Source of the DNA: Pseudomonas sp. G2-4
Lineage (GTDB): Bacteria; Pseudomonadota; Gammaproteobacteria; Pseudomonadales; Pseudomonadaceae
Reading direction: 5' to 3'
Assembly (NCBI RefSeq): GCF_030064125.1
Contig: NZ_CP125957.1
Location: 1,488,001 to 1,552,000 of the forward strand
Length of the DNA: 64,000 bases
The notes below the pieces were generated by a model. That model made no database searches and was not told where the DNA came from. It saw nothing but the letters and a program-made list of their open reading frames with translations. Below are positions 26,792 to 34,660 of the stretch, piece after piece. Position 1 is the stretch's first letter. The number at the start of each line of letters is the position of its first letter. The position numbers and the translations under genes are program-made.

Positions 26792-28156
26792 ATGACCTCC
26801 AGCCCCATGGACACTCGAAGTTCCGCGCCGTTGGCCAGTTACCTCGACCTTCTGCTGGACGCTGTGTGTGCCGTCGAGGGTCAAGGGCGTTTCGTGTTTG
26901 TCAGTGCCGCTTGCGAACGCATTTTCGGCTACACCCCGCAGGAATTGATCGGCCGGCCAATGATCGATCTGGTGCACCCTGCCGACCGCCAACGGACTCT
27001 CGAAGCGGCGCGGGAGGTCATGGACGGCGAGCCCAAGCTCAATTTCGAGAATCGCTACCTGCGCAAGGACGGTGGGGTGGTGCACATTCTGTGGTCGGCG
27101 CGCTGGTCCCCCGTGGATCAATTGCGCATCGCCGTGGCGCGGGACATTACCGAGCGCAAGCAGGCCGAGTCCCGACAAGCGGCGCTCTACGCGATTTCCG
27201 AGGCGGCCCATGCGGCGGCAGATCTGCTGGCGTTGTTCAAACGCATCCACCTGATCATTGGCGAGTGGCTGCCGGCGCTGAATTTTTCGGTGGCGTTGTA
27301 TGACGAGCAGTGTGCGCAACTCAACTTTCCTTACCACGTCGACGACCTGGAGGGGCAGTCCGAACTGCCGGGCACGGTGACCGGGCGTTTGTGCGCCGAG
27401 GTGATTCGCAGCGGCCAGCCGATCCTGCTGACCCCCGGTTCCAGCCAGTTGCCGCCAGGGTTTGGCGACCTCGTGGAGCAGCCGGACGCGCCTTGTTGGC
27501 TGGGTGTGCCGTTGAACTCCCAGAATGGCACGATCGGCGCGCTGATTGTAAAGAGCGCCCCACACCACGAACGCTATACCGAGCAAGACAAGGAACTGCT
27601 CCAATATGTCTGCGCACAGATCACCATCGCCGTCGAGCGCCAGCAATTGCACGCCCGGCTGCAACACATGGCGCAGTACGATCAACTGACCCAGGTGCCC
27701 AACCGCACATTGTTGCGAGACCGGTTCAAGGACGCACTGATCAGCGCCCGCGCTGCATCAGGGCGCATGGCCTTGTTGTATATCGATCTCGATCGCTTCA
27801 AGCAGATCAATGACACCTACGGCCACGGGGTGGGCGATATGCTCTTGCAAGCGGTGGCCAGTCGGCTCAAGGGTTGTATACGGGACACCGACACCGTAGC
27901 GCGTATTGGTGGCGATGAATTCGTGGTCTTGCTCCATAGCATCCAGAGTCTGGAAGATGCCCAGCGCGTTCAGGAAAAAATCCGTCATGCGCTGGCCCAG
28001 CCGCTACGACTGGACGGGCATTGCCTGCGCATCGAGCCGAGCATCGGTGTGGCCTGTTTCCCCGATCATGGCACCGAAGATGTGGCGCTGTTCCGCCACG
28101 CTGACGCGGCGATGTACGCGGCCAAACGGCATAATCACAAAGCGTTCGGCATCTGA
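26792..28156 (+). CDS. PAS-GAF-GGDEF diguanylate cyclase
   Basis: 454 residues from ATG 26792; ATGs at 26726 and 26807 are alternatives and none has a good ribosome site. The PAS domain (about residues 15-130) includes VSAACERIFGYTPQELIGRPM and VARDITERKQ. A GAF domain follows (ALYAISEAAHAAADLLALF, WLGVPLNSQNGTIGAL), then a GGDEF domain. The active site RIGGDEF is intact, and an RxxD inhibitory site (RDTD) stands exactly five residues before it. It should make c-di-GMP with feedback control. Cytosolic, no membrane helices. Downstream of the fosA relic. Confidence 0.9.
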   Translation: MTSSPMDTRSSAPLASYLDLLLDAVCAVEGQGRFVFVSAACERIFGYTPQELIGRPMIDLVHPADRQRTLEAAREVMDGEPKLNFENRYLRKDGGVVHILWSARWSPVDQLRIAVARDITERKQAESRQAALYAISEAAHAAADLLALFKRIHLIIGEWLPALNFSVALYDEQCAQLNFPYHVDDLEGQSELPGTVTGRLCAEVIRSGQPILLTPGSSQLPPGFGDLVEQPDAPCWLGVPLNSQNGTIGALIVKSAPHHERYTEQDKELLQYVCAQITIAVERQQLHARLQHMAQYDQLTQVPNRTLLRDRFKDALISARAASGRMALLYIDLDRFKQINDTYGHGVGDMLLQAVASRLKGCIRDTDTVARIGGDEFVVLLHSIQSLEDAQRVQEKIRHALAQPLRLDGHCLRIEPSIGVACFPDHGTEDVALFRHADAAMYAAKRHNHKAFGI

Positions 28157-28501
28157 CTGCGCATCACCGTTCGTCGTGGCGCCGGATGTTTGATCAAACC
28201 TTTCAACCTCTGATCCTTTCAAATAATAGGCGAGCCCTGCTTGACCCGATCCGTGAAACAGGACGGCCAAACCGCGTCTGGTTCATGAAGCGGTGACCCA
28301 GGAAACGTCGTCCACAATCGAACGAAGGTGCCTGAAACGGGTCGCAACAGAGGGAGAACCACCACCACGACCGACAAGATGCCCGTCGAAAGCCGAAATT
28401 GGTTATCAAACTGGGTCGGATTTTTCACAGGATCGTCTCAGGTGGTTCTGATTCATAGGCGGGGAAACCTGCTGCAACTTTTTTCAGAGGAGGGCGTGAT
28501 C
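28157..28501. other. Non-coding gap
   Basis: 345 bases between the diguanylate cyclase and the DUF4142 gene. It must contain the DUF4142 promoter. I see no repeat, RNA gene or supported ORF. Confidence 0.4.
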
Positions 28502-29005
28502 ATGAGCCGGATGGCCATCTTTTTACGCACCAGCAGTCTCGTCGTGTTGATGGGCCTGGGTGCCAACAGTGCCTGGGCCCAATCACCTGCCGAATTCATC
28601 AACGATGCATCGGCCAAAGGCATGGCCGACATCGAGGCCAGTCGCATGGCCCACGGGAAAGCCGAATCCAGGGAGGTCAAGGATTACACCATCATGGTGA
28701 TCAATGATCGCACCACGGCCAATCAACATCTGGCCAAGATTGCGAAAAAACTCGACTTGCCCGTCGCGCCTCGGGAAGAAGTGGATGACAAGGCCAAGAC
28801 TCTGATGCCGCAGGTCCAGGAAGGCGAGTCGTTCGAAGCTGCTTATGCCGCCAGCCAGGTCAAGGCTACCGAGGAGGCCATTGCGCAGATCGAGCAGCAA
28901 GCCCAAACCACCGAAGTGCCGGAGATCAAGGCGTTTGCCGATGAAACCCTGCCTAAATTGCAGACCCATCTTGAGATGGCCAGGGCGCTTCAGGCCAGTC
29001 GCTGA
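28502..29005 (+). CDS. DUF4142 secreted protein
   Basis: 167 residues from ATG 28502, chosen for GAGGAGGG just upstream and the signal peptide ([14 protein letters not shown] before QSPAEF). The mature part is a four-helix ferritin-like DUF4142 domain ([41 protein letters not shown]). Family members are periplasmic and often stress induced; their chemistry is unknown. A strong terminator follows. Confidence 0.88.
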   Translation: MSRMAIFLRTSSLVVLMGLGANSAWAQSPAEFINDASAKGMADIEASRMAHGKAESREVKDYTIMVINDRTTANQHLAKIAKKLDLPVAPREEVDDKAKTLMPQVQEGESFEAAYAASQVKATEEAIAQIEQQAQTTEVPEIKAFADETLPKLQTHLEMARALQASR

Positions 29006-29030
29006 TTCGCAACCCCCCTTACATTCCGGT

Positions 29031-29050
29031 CCGGGGCGTACACGCCCCGG
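29031..29050 (+). terminator. Terminator after the DUF4142 gene
   Basis: The perfect 8-bp stem CCGGGGCG/CGCCCCGG with loop TACA is followed by CTTATCTTT, 26 bases past the stop. Confidence 0.7.
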
Positions 29051-29082
29051 CTTATCTTTGCCCGCCGAAAAGGAGAAGTTCG

Positions 29083-29991
29083 ATGTCCACACACCGAGAA
29101 CCCAACCAATACGCGATGCAGAACCCGCTGACCCAGTATCCGCGTCCACCTTTCCCCGACCAGCCGCAGTCGCCGCCGGGTATCGATCAGGACATGGTGC
29201 CCAAGCCCGATCATGGCGAAAAAAGTTACCAGGGCTTCGGCCGCCTGCAGGGACGCAAGGCGCTGATCACTGGCGGTGACTCCGGCATCGGCCGTGCCGC
29301 CGCCATCGCCTATGCCCGCGAGGGCGCAGATGTAGCGATCAACTATTTGCCCAGTGAAGAGCGAGATGCGCGGCAGGTCATCGAACTGATCGAAGCCGAA
29401 GGCCGCAAGGCGATCGCAATCCCCGGCGACCTCAAGGATGAAGCCTTCTGTGTTCAATTGGTGAGGAGTGCCCACGAGCAATTGGGTGGCCTGGATATTT
29501 TGGTGAACGTCGCCGGTAAGCAGGAAGCGCAAAAAGACATCGCCGACATCTCCACCGCGCAATTCGACGACACCATGAAAACCAACATCTATGCGATGTT
29601 CTGGATCTGCAAGGCAGCAGTGCCGCTGATGCCGGCGGGAGCGACGGTCATCAACACGGCGTCGATCCAATCCTACGATCCGTCCGCGACGCTGTTGGAT
29701 TACGCCACCACCAAAGCGGCCATCGTGGCGTTCACCAAGGCGCTGGCCGGGCAGGTCATCAGCAAGGGCATCCGGGTCAATGCCGTGGCACCGGGGCCGA
29801 TCTGGACCGTGCTGCAACCCAGCGGCGGACAACCGCAGGAGAAAATTCCTACCTTTGGCGCCCAGGTGCCGATGAAACGTCCAGGCCAACCGGCCGAATG
29901 TGCGCCGCTCTATGTATTGCTGGCATCCCAGGAATCGAGCTACATCACTGGAGAAGTGTTCGGCGTGACGGGCGGCAATCCGCTGCCCTGA
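29083..29991 (+). CDS. Short-chain dehydrogenase/reductase, YghA-like
   Basis: 302 residues with AAAAGGAG upstream. The N-terminal extension (about 45 residues, Pro-rich, [15 protein letters not shown]) is typical of the YghA/general-stress SDR group. Cofactor loop [20 protein letters not shown]; catalytic YATTKAA (Tyr/Lys) after NTASIQSY; substrate unknown. It follows the DUF4142 stress gene behind a terminator, so it probably has its own promoter. Confidence 0.9.
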   Translation: MSTHREPNQYAMQNPLTQYPRPPFPDQPQSPPGIDQDMVPKPDHGEKSYQGFGRLQGRKALITGGDSGIGRAAAIAYAREGADVAINYLPSEERDARQVIELIEAEGRKAIAIPGDLKDEAFCVQLVRSAHEQLGGLDILVNVAGKQEAQKDIADISTAQFDDTMKTNIYAMFWICKAAVPLMPAGATVINTASIQSYDPSATLLDYATTKAAIVAFTKALAGQVISKGIRVNAVAPGPIWTVLQPSGGQPQEKIPTFGAQVPMKRPGQPAECAPLYVLLASQESSYITGEVFGVTGGNPLP

Positions 29992-30005
29992 TGCATGACC
30001 GGACC

Positions 30006-30032
30006 GCGCGAGTGGCACGCCGCCACTCGCGC
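30006..30032. terminator. Strong hairpin between convergent genes
   Basis: A perfect 11-bp GC stem GCGCGAGTGGC/GCCACTCGCGC with a five-base loop lies 15 bases past the SDR stop and just before the opposing gene's stop. No T-run follows. Confidence 0.5.
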
Positions 30033-30039
30033 GCGTCTC

Positions 30040-30444
30040 TCAGCATTGGTTCAGATCGATCTTGGTTTTTTCTTCCAGACCTTCAAGACTTTTGACTTCA
30101 TTCTGGCCCATGGCTTGGTAGTGCTTCCTTAGCGCCTCCAGTTGCTTGAGGTCCAGGGATTCGAGTCCGAGCATCGCGTTTTGTGCATCTTTAGTTGCTC
30201 GCAATAACTCGTCGATCTTCAGGTGCAAGATGTCGGTATCGCGGTTCTGCGTGTTCTGAATCAGAAACACCATCAGGAAGGTAATAATCGTCGTCGAGGT
30301 GTTGATGATCAGCTGCCACGTGTCGTTGAACTGAAAGAAAGGCCCGCTGATGGCCCAGAGCACCAACAACCCGATGGCCCCCAAAAAGGTCTTGGGGCTC
30401 CCCGCCCAGAGGGCCAGTTTTTGTGCGACTTTTGCGAAGGTCAT
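30040..30444 (-). CDS. Low-affinity iron permease family membrane protein
   Basis: 134 residues from ATG 30444 (AAGGAAA upstream). Two membrane helices (FLGAIGLLVLWAISGPFF and LIINTSTTIITFLMVFLIQ) are followed by NTQNRDTDILHLKIDELL and a helical C-terminus. This matches the bacterial family named after yeast Fet4-like low-affinity iron permease. Actual iron transport in bacteria is not established. Confidence 0.85.
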   Translation of the reverse strand: MTFAKVAQKLALWAGSPKTFLGAIGLLVLWAISGPFFQFNDTWQLIINTSTTIITFLMVFLIQNTQNRDTDILHLKIDELLRATKDAQNAMLGLESLDLKQLEALRKHYQAMGQNEVKSLEGLEEKTKIDLNQC

Positions 30445-30618
30445 TGCTGTTTTCCTTGTGGGATACACCTGTCTGGTGAGACAGCAATGAGGTGGTGAAA
30501 ATTCTGCTTACATTTGAGGTGCCATGGTCATGCGAACGTTTATCGCCCCGGCCGAAGACTGCCGCAACATTTGCTGTGTTCGTGGGTCACTCGTTAAAGC
30601 CCTCAGCTGGAGTACGCC

Positions 30619-30765
30619 ATGAACCTCACTCGCACCTTCTGCCTCGCCTGTTGCCTGTTTGCCTTGCAAGGCTGCTTCGACAACTCGGGTAACGAGACTA
30701 AAGACAATACCGATGGCACCAAGTCTTCGGTGCAGATGCAGGAGTCCGGGACGGAGAAAAAATAG
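30619..30765 (+). CDS. Small lipoprotein, 48 residues
   Basis: A short ORF with a lipoprotein signal: MNLTRTFCLACCLFALQGC with lipobox ALQGC and Cys19, then a hydrophilic tail of about 30 residues (DNSGNETKDN ... ESGTEKK). CTGGAG stands about 8 bases before the start. Such tiny lipoproteins are frequent and often missed. No family is recognised. Confidence 0.55.
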   Translation: MNLTRTFCLACCLFALQGCFDNSGNETKDNTDGTKSSVQMQESGTEKK

Positions 30766-30788
30766 ACGACCCGCAGGCATCGGAGGGG

Positions 30789-31199
30789 TCAGCGCCCTTG
30801 CTGCAATACCTTGAGAGCAGCAGAGGCGAGGAACCCTGACCGGCTTTTCTCTTCAGGGTGGTGCAACACATATTCATCAATACGGTTCAGCAGATAGCCC
30901 GGCAAAGTGATGTTGAGCTTCTGCGCCTTGCCCAGGTACTTGGTCACATCAATGTCCACCAGCGCCCAAGTGCAGCCGGCATATTTTGGATTGGCCGCAT
31001 GCAGGGTGACGGTGTTGGCCGGCGGAATCGCCGAGCCGTCCTCAGCCAGAATTTCGAAGTGCCCCTCAATGGCCTCACGGGCCATCGCCATGGCGTCGTC
31101 CAGATCGTCGCCTGCGGAGAAGCAACCGGGAATATCCGGCACTTCAACACCCCAGGCGTGCTTGTCATTGCCCATGGAAATCGCAATCGGGTAAAGCAT
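30789..31199 (-). CDS. hicB: HicB-type antitoxin
   Basis: 136 residues from ATG 31199, chosen for GGAGG nine bases upstream; ATG 31205 is too close to it. The degraded RNase H-like HicB domain is seen in MLYPIAISMGNDKHAWGVEV, PGCFSAGDDLDDAMAMAREA and EGHFEILAEDG. A C-terminal ribbon-helix-helix-like DNA-binding part (KLNITLPGYLLNRIDEYV) follows. It should neutralise HicA and repress the operon. The start lies inside the 3' end of hicA. Confidence 0.88.
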   Translation of the reverse strand: MLYPIAISMGNDKHAWGVEVPDIPGCFSAGDDLDDAMAMAREAIEGHFEILAEDGSAIPPANTVTLHAANPKYAGCTWALVDIDVTKYLGKAQKLNITLPGYLLNRIDEYVLHHPEEKSRSGFLASAALKVLQQGR

Positions 31200-31416
31200 A
31201 TTCATCGTCCTCCGGGAACGCAGGGCAACGGGCCGGCTGAAGCAGCGCCTGTTGCAAGATACTGATGGCCGTTTTTTTGAGCAGGTCCTTCTTCGGATGA
31301 GGAACCGTGACCAATCCCGGTTTGGTGGGGTGCTTGAAGTGATGGTGACTGCCCCGAACCCGCACCAGATACCAACCGTCCGCAATGATCTGGCTTATCA
31401 AAAATCGGCTATTCAC
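31165..31416 (-). CDS. hicA: HicA-type mRNA interferase toxin
   Basis: 83 residues starting at GTG 31416 with GGAGGTGTT in front. The dsRBD-like fold with catalytic His is seen in VRVRGSHHHFKHPTKPGLVTVPHP. It is longer at the C-terminus than many HicA proteins and overlaps hicB by 35 bases. The toxin degrades mRNA when not bound by HicB. The promoter has a palindrome over its -10. Confidence 0.87.
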   Translation of the reverse strand: MNSRFLISQIIADGWYLVRVRGSHHHFKHPTKPGLVTVPHPKKDLLKKTAISILQQALLQPARCPAFPEDDEYALPDCDFHGQ

Positions 31417-31445
31417 AACACCTCCGTGTGGTGTGCTTGGTGGGT

Positions 31446-31473
31446 ACTATACCTACTGAAATTTAATGATCAA
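31446..31473 (-). promoter_or_regulatory. hicAB promoter with overlapping palindrome
   Basis: On the minus strand, -35 TTGATC and -10 TATAGT are separated by 16 bases and lie about 30-57 bases before the hicA start. The -10 sits inside the small palindrome GGTATAGTACC, with wider partial symmetry (GTAGG/CCCAC). This is a natural HicB operator. Confidence 0.55.
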
Positions 31474-31618
31474 CACTATAACCACCAAGAGTGGTGCTTG
31501 CGGGTGGGTGAGCTGATTTCAACGAGGTGTAGAAGCCGCACCCGGTAAGGATTGCGGGGGAGAGAGAGTGAGTTATTTCGGGATGTGATGAGGGTGGTGG
31601 TGACTAAAACGAGGACAT

Positions 31619-31642
31619 GAAAAACCGGTCACGATGGACCGG
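31619..31642 (-). terminator. Terminator of the higA transcript
   Basis: On the minus strand, CCGGTC CATCGT GACCGG is followed by TTTTTC, 44 bases beyond the higA stop. Confidence 0.75.
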
Positions 31643-31685
31643 CTCTATTTGAGATGTTCATGGGATTGGTCGATGTCGTCACGTA

Positions 31686-32045
31686 TTAGGCAACGTCCGC
31701 CAAAAGGCTCTCGTAAGGGATTCGCAATCCATCGTGAAGGCGTTTAATCATCGCCAGACTCAGTTTGCGTTTGCGGTTCAGCACTTCAGATACACGCCCG
31801 CTCGAACCGAGGAACGGTTCCAAGTCGCGCGCGGTCAAGCCTTGCTGATCCATCCGGAATTTGATGGCCTCAATTGGATCGGAAGGCGGCATTGGGTAGT
31901 GCTCGTCCTCATATTTTTCGATTAGCAAGGCAAGGATTTCCAGCTCATCGCCTTCAGCCGAACCGACGTCAGCACCCCAGAGTTGCTCGATGCGCGCAAA
32001 GGCTGCATTCAGGTCGTCTTGGCTGCGAATGGGCTTGATGTTCAT
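31686..32045 (-). CDS. higA: HigA-type antitoxin/XRE regulator, orphaned
   Basis: 119 residues. An N-terminal acidic part (LWGADVGSAEGDELEILALL) precedes a Cro/C1 helix-turn-helix (GLTARDLEPFLGSSGRVSEVLN), typical of HigA partners of HigB. The ATG overlaps the stop of an upstream higB fragment by ATGA, so translation was once coupled. Because the toxin is truncated, the protein is either a free regulator or a relic. No other toxin is adjacent. Confidence 0.85.
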   Translation of the reverse strand: MNIKPIRSQDDLNAAFARIEQLWGADVGSAEGDELEILALLIEKYEDEHYPMPPSDPIEAIKFRMDQQGLTARDLEPFLGSSGRVSEVLNRKRKLSLAMIKRLHDGLRIPYESLLADVA

Positions 32046-32167
32046 ACGGTCTCCGCATTGATTTGGTCGTACTGGGCATGGGTTCCGACGAACCGGACAA
32101 AACCGAGCTGACGCTGATAGTCGATCGCCAGAATGATTCGGTATTTGTTACCGCCGAATAATGCCAC
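32042..32167 (-). pseudogene. higB toxin remnant cut by a REP element
   Basis: An open frame of 41 codons reads VALFGGNKYRIILAIDYQR and later VRFVGTHAQYDQINAETV, the C-terminal half of HigB (normally about 95-100 residues). The homology stops exactly where a TGTGGCGAGGGAGC REP begins at 32168. The missing N-terminal half is not present beyond the REP. A GTG at the junction could in principle start a 41-residue peptide. It lacks much of the RNase fold, so it is almost certainly inactive. Confidence 0.8.
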
Positions 32168-32208
32168 GTGGCGAGGGAGCTTGCTCCCGCTGGGCTGCGT
32201 AGCAGCCC
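32168..32208. repeat. Single REP, TGTGGCGAGGGAGC family, at the higB break
   Basis: One arm of the second REP family followed by the GC hairpin GGGCTGCGTAGCAGCCC. The matching right arm is missing. Confidence 0.85.
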
Positions 32209-32266
32209 CTGGTTTCAGCCCCGTTCGCCTCGCTCCAGGTGTCCGTCCGACCAGCTTATCCAGGCA

Positions 32267-32896
32267 CTAGGCCTGCTGCACAAACGTCAGCCGCACAGCA
32301 AACCCAATCAAAAGACTCCCAAACAACCACTGTTGCACGCGCTGGGCCGAAGGCGAACGCTGAAGCCAGCGCCCAAGCGCGACACCTACCAGCGCATAGG
32401 CGCTATCAAATAATAAACCCACACTGACCAGCACCACGCCCAGGGTCGCAAACTGCCCCAGCACCGGTCCCCCCTGTGGATCGATGAACTGCGGCAACAG
32501 CACCGAGCAAAACAACAGTGCCTTGGGATTGAGCAAATTGGTTAGCAGACCGCGCCGAATCGCCTGGTACCAACGCCGCTTTCCGGCCTCGACACCGGCA
32601 CCTTCAAAACTCGGCAACAACGTGGTCCTTAAGCATTGAAAACCGATCCATAACAGGTAGGCAGCCCCGGCCAGGCGTATCGCGTCAAAGGTCCAGGGCG
32701 CGGTCTTGAACAATGCCGAAAGCCCCAATGCGGCCAGCGCGACATGACATCCCCGGGCAACGCCGAGGCCCACTGCCGTCGCCAGCGCCGCGCTCTTGCC
32801 CTGGCGGGCACCGGTTTGCAGCAGCAGAATCATGTCCGGCCCGGGCAGCAAGTACGCCACCGTCAACGCCATCAGGAACAACCAGAGCTCTGCCAT
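32267..32896 (-). CDS. LysE/RhtB-family amino-acid exporter
   Basis: 209 residues with six hydrophobic segments. The N-terminus MALTVAYLLPGPDMILLLQTG carries the LysE/RhtB PGP motif. The loop GARQGKSAALATAVGLGVA is typical. It is divergent from an Lrp-type regulator gene with an inverted repeat between, a common arrangement for amino-acid-induced exporters. Substrate not determined. Confidence 0.9.
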   Translation of the reverse strand: MAELWLFLMALTVAYLLPGPDMILLLQTGARQGKSAALATAVGLGVARGCHVALAALGLSALFKTAPWTFDAIRLAGAAYLLWIGFQCLRTTLLPSFEGAGVEAGKRRWYQAIRRGLLTNLLNPKALLFCSVLLPQFIDPQGGPVLGQFATLGVVLVSVGLLFDSAYALVGVALGRWLQRSPSAQRVQQWLFGSLLIGFAVRLTFVQQA

Positions 32897-32988
32897 GCCA
32901 CACCTCCCTTCATCGACGATTCAGTCGTGTCAGTCTAGGGCTGAGGGGCAGGGCAGGTGGTTGCGAAGTTAGCTTCTAAAGCTCAGGA

Positions 32989-33040
32989 AATTGGCATAAC
33001 CTGCCATACACTCATGTCATTCCATCGGAAAATGCCAATT
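32989..33040. promoter_or_regulatory. Inverted repeat in the LysE-Lrp divergent promoter
   Basis: Perfect 9-bp arms AATTGGCAT (32989-32997) and ATGCCAATT (33032-33040) have centres 43 bases apart, about four helical turns. The right arm ends one base before the lrp-type start codon. This suits a multimeric Lrp-family operator. Confidence 0.5.
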
Positions 33041-33041
33041 C

Positions 33042-33518
33042 ATGAAACTGGATGCCTTCGATCGCAAAATCCTCGCCGCGCTGCAAAGGGACGGTCGCCT
33101 GAGCAACGTGCAACTGGCCGAAGAAATCGGCCTGTCCGCTTCCCCGTGCCTGCGCCGCGTGCGGATGCTCGAAGAAGCCGGAGTGATTCGCGGATATCAA
33201 GCCGTCCTCGACCGCGACGAAGTGGGCCTCGGGCTGACGATTTTTGTCGGCGTGAAGGTTGAGCGGCACAACGACGAACGAGCCGAAGCATTTCGCCAGG
33301 CGGTCACGGCGTTGCCGGAAGTGATTTCGGCGTTCCTGGTATCAGGCGAGTCGGATTTTCTGTTGCAAGTCGTGGTGCCGGATTTGCGCGCCTATGACCG
33401 CTTCGTCACCGGGCATTTGTTGAAGCTGCCGGGCATAAGTGACATCCGCAGCAACTTTGCGATTAATACGGTGAAGACGCCGGGGGCGTTGCCGTTGGGG
33501 CATTTGCCCGGGACCTGA
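33042..33518 (+). CDS. Lrp/AsnC-family transcriptional regulator
   Basis: 158 residues. The N-terminal AsnC helix-turn-helix is seen in LDAFDRKILAALQRDGRLSN, then LAEEIGLSASPCLRRVRMLE. The C-terminal RAM ligand domain includes GVKVERHNDERAEAF and FLLQVVVPDLRAYDRFV. It is divergent from the LysE exporter and is expected to control it in response to an amino acid. It overlaps one arm of the inverted repeat at its start, suggesting autoregulation. Confidence 0.9.
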   Translation: MKLDAFDRKILAALQRDGRLSNVQLAEEIGLSASPCLRRVRMLEEAGVIRGYQAVLDRDEVGLGLTIFVGVKVERHNDERAEAFRQAVTALPEVISAFLVSGESDFLLQVVVPDLRAYDRFVTGHLLKLPGISDIRSNFAINTVKTPGALPLGHLPGT

Positions 33519-33784
33519 GCAACGCACGACACAAATAGGCGGCCAAGCTACAAAAAGCAAACTCCGGCGTCAGGGAATCGTTAGTGATGTCCCACACCCA
33601 AAAATGCCGACCCGGCACACCCATGATTTGTGAGTTATCGATCACTCGGCCCTGTGCGACCTCATCGGCCGTTATGACCTCAAAATCCTATTTGGGCGAG
33701 TTGGTGGTTACGTCGTACTGTCCAGCTTGCCGCTGTATTTTTGCCTGGCTCAATCTTTATTTTGTAATCAGTACTCATCGCGGT
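33519..33784 (-). pseudogene. Possible decayed small gene
   Basis: On the minus strand a frame starts MSTDYKIKIEPGKNTAASWTV and then hits stops. The neighbouring frame continues with VTTNSPK, an in-frame TAG, then DFEVITADEVAQGRVIDNSQ and MGVPGRHFWVWDITND before entering the lrp 3' end. The parts read as one protein broken by a frameshift and a nonsense codon. No family is recognised, so the call rests only on the look of the translation. Confidence 0.35.
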
Positions 33785-33803
33785 TATTCCCGGAACTGTG
33801 CCT

Positions 33804-34163
33804 TCATTTCTTCGCAGATGTCCATCGTCCTTGCTTACCTGAGCGCAATTTTCCGGCGAGCCATGACAGCGTTATCGCCGGAATTGAGAGAACGGCCGCG
33901 TAGATGATACCGACACCTAGCAACGGGGATGTACCAGAAATCGCCAAAACCACTGGGATCTGAGAGAGCATGACGATTCCGCCTGCGGACCACTGGGAGC
34001 TTCTTAGCACTGCTCCAAGGATCACTGACAAAGCTAGTGCGGCGGGATAGATGATGGTCCAGTAACTAGCCAGGTCCCAAGGCTCCTCAGCCCCTGTTAT
34101 TGCTGAAACAACAGTCCAGAAAAATAGGGACACAACGCAGGTAGCAATGAATGCCATGAACAA
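33804..34163 (-). CDS. Hypothetical four-helix membrane protein
   Basis: 119 residues (or 117 from the second ATG) with four hydrophobic helices: FIATCVVSLFFWTVVSAI, YWTIIYPAALALSVILGAV, IVMLSQIPVVLAIS and VGIIYAAVLSIPAITLSWLAG. The short C-terminus is basic (KLRSGKQGRWTSAKK). Its G+C content is lower than that of the neighbours. It lies between the decayed ORF and tRNA-Gly, in a region that looks acquired or degenerating. The family is not recognised. Confidence 0.6.
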   Translation of the reverse strand: MFMAFIATCVVSLFFWTVVSAITGAEEPWDLASYWTIIYPAALALSVILGAVLRSSQWSAGGIVMLSQIPVVLAISGTSPLLGVGIIYAAVLSIPAITLSWLAGKLRSGKQGRWTSAKK

Positions 34164-34350
34164 TTCCTAGACCTTCGGAGCAAATCGGCTTTGGTCGTTA
34201 TCGTAACGGTGGTTGATGGTCCAGTCTTTTTATTTTGTTCTTAACTACCCAGTGGAGTGGAAATGGGGACGTATTTATTTTGGACGGAGACGGGGGAGCC
34301 ATCTATCTGCGCTCGGAGATCCCCTCACACTTCCCCAAATATCAGCCATA

Positions 34351-34380
34351 AAAAAACCGGCCACCATGGGCCGGTTTTTT
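34351..34380 (-). terminator. Terminator of the tRNA-Gly transcript (bidirectional)
   Basis: The stem ACCGGCC/GGCCGGT with a short loop is flanked by six As on one side and six Ts on the other, so it works on either strand. It lies 44 bases past the tRNA 3' end. Confidence 0.85.
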
Positions 34381-34423
34381 AATCCCCCGTCAAAAAACAT
34401 ACGACGCGGTACCAGAATTCGAT

Positions 34424-34497
34424 TGGAGCGGGTGAAGGGAATCGAACCCTCGTTATCAGCTTGGGAAGCTGGAGTAATGCCATTATACGACACCCGC
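34424..34497 (-). tRNA. tRNA-Gly (CCC)
   Basis: Minus-strand acceptor GCGGGTG pairs with CACCCGC, followed by T and an encoded CCA. The anticodon arm CCAGC-TTCCCAA-GCTGA gives anticodon CCC. The T-arm GAGGGTTCGATTCCCTT is canonical. 74 nt including CCA. Confidence 0.93.
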
Positions 34498-34660
34498 TCA
34501 GAGCGGCTGACTTTGTACCAGATGTGGCCACGGATTTGAAGTTTTTCTTTACGTACGGCGAGGTCACTCGTCTACGCAAGTCTCAAACCAGAGCGGTCGT
34601 TCGCGGGCAAACCCCGTCGCTGAAAGCGCAGGGTGGGGGCTTGCTCGCGAAGACTCGGTT

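Noticed and set aside
34379..34579. 66-codon frame over the tRNA-Gly gene
   Set aside because: It overlaps a well-formed tRNA and its terminator; no supporting ribosome site or family.
34600..34660. Possible degenerate REP after phaG
   Set aside because: GGGGGCTTGCTCGCGAAG resembles one REP arm but there is no matching inverse arm, so it is not listed as a feature.
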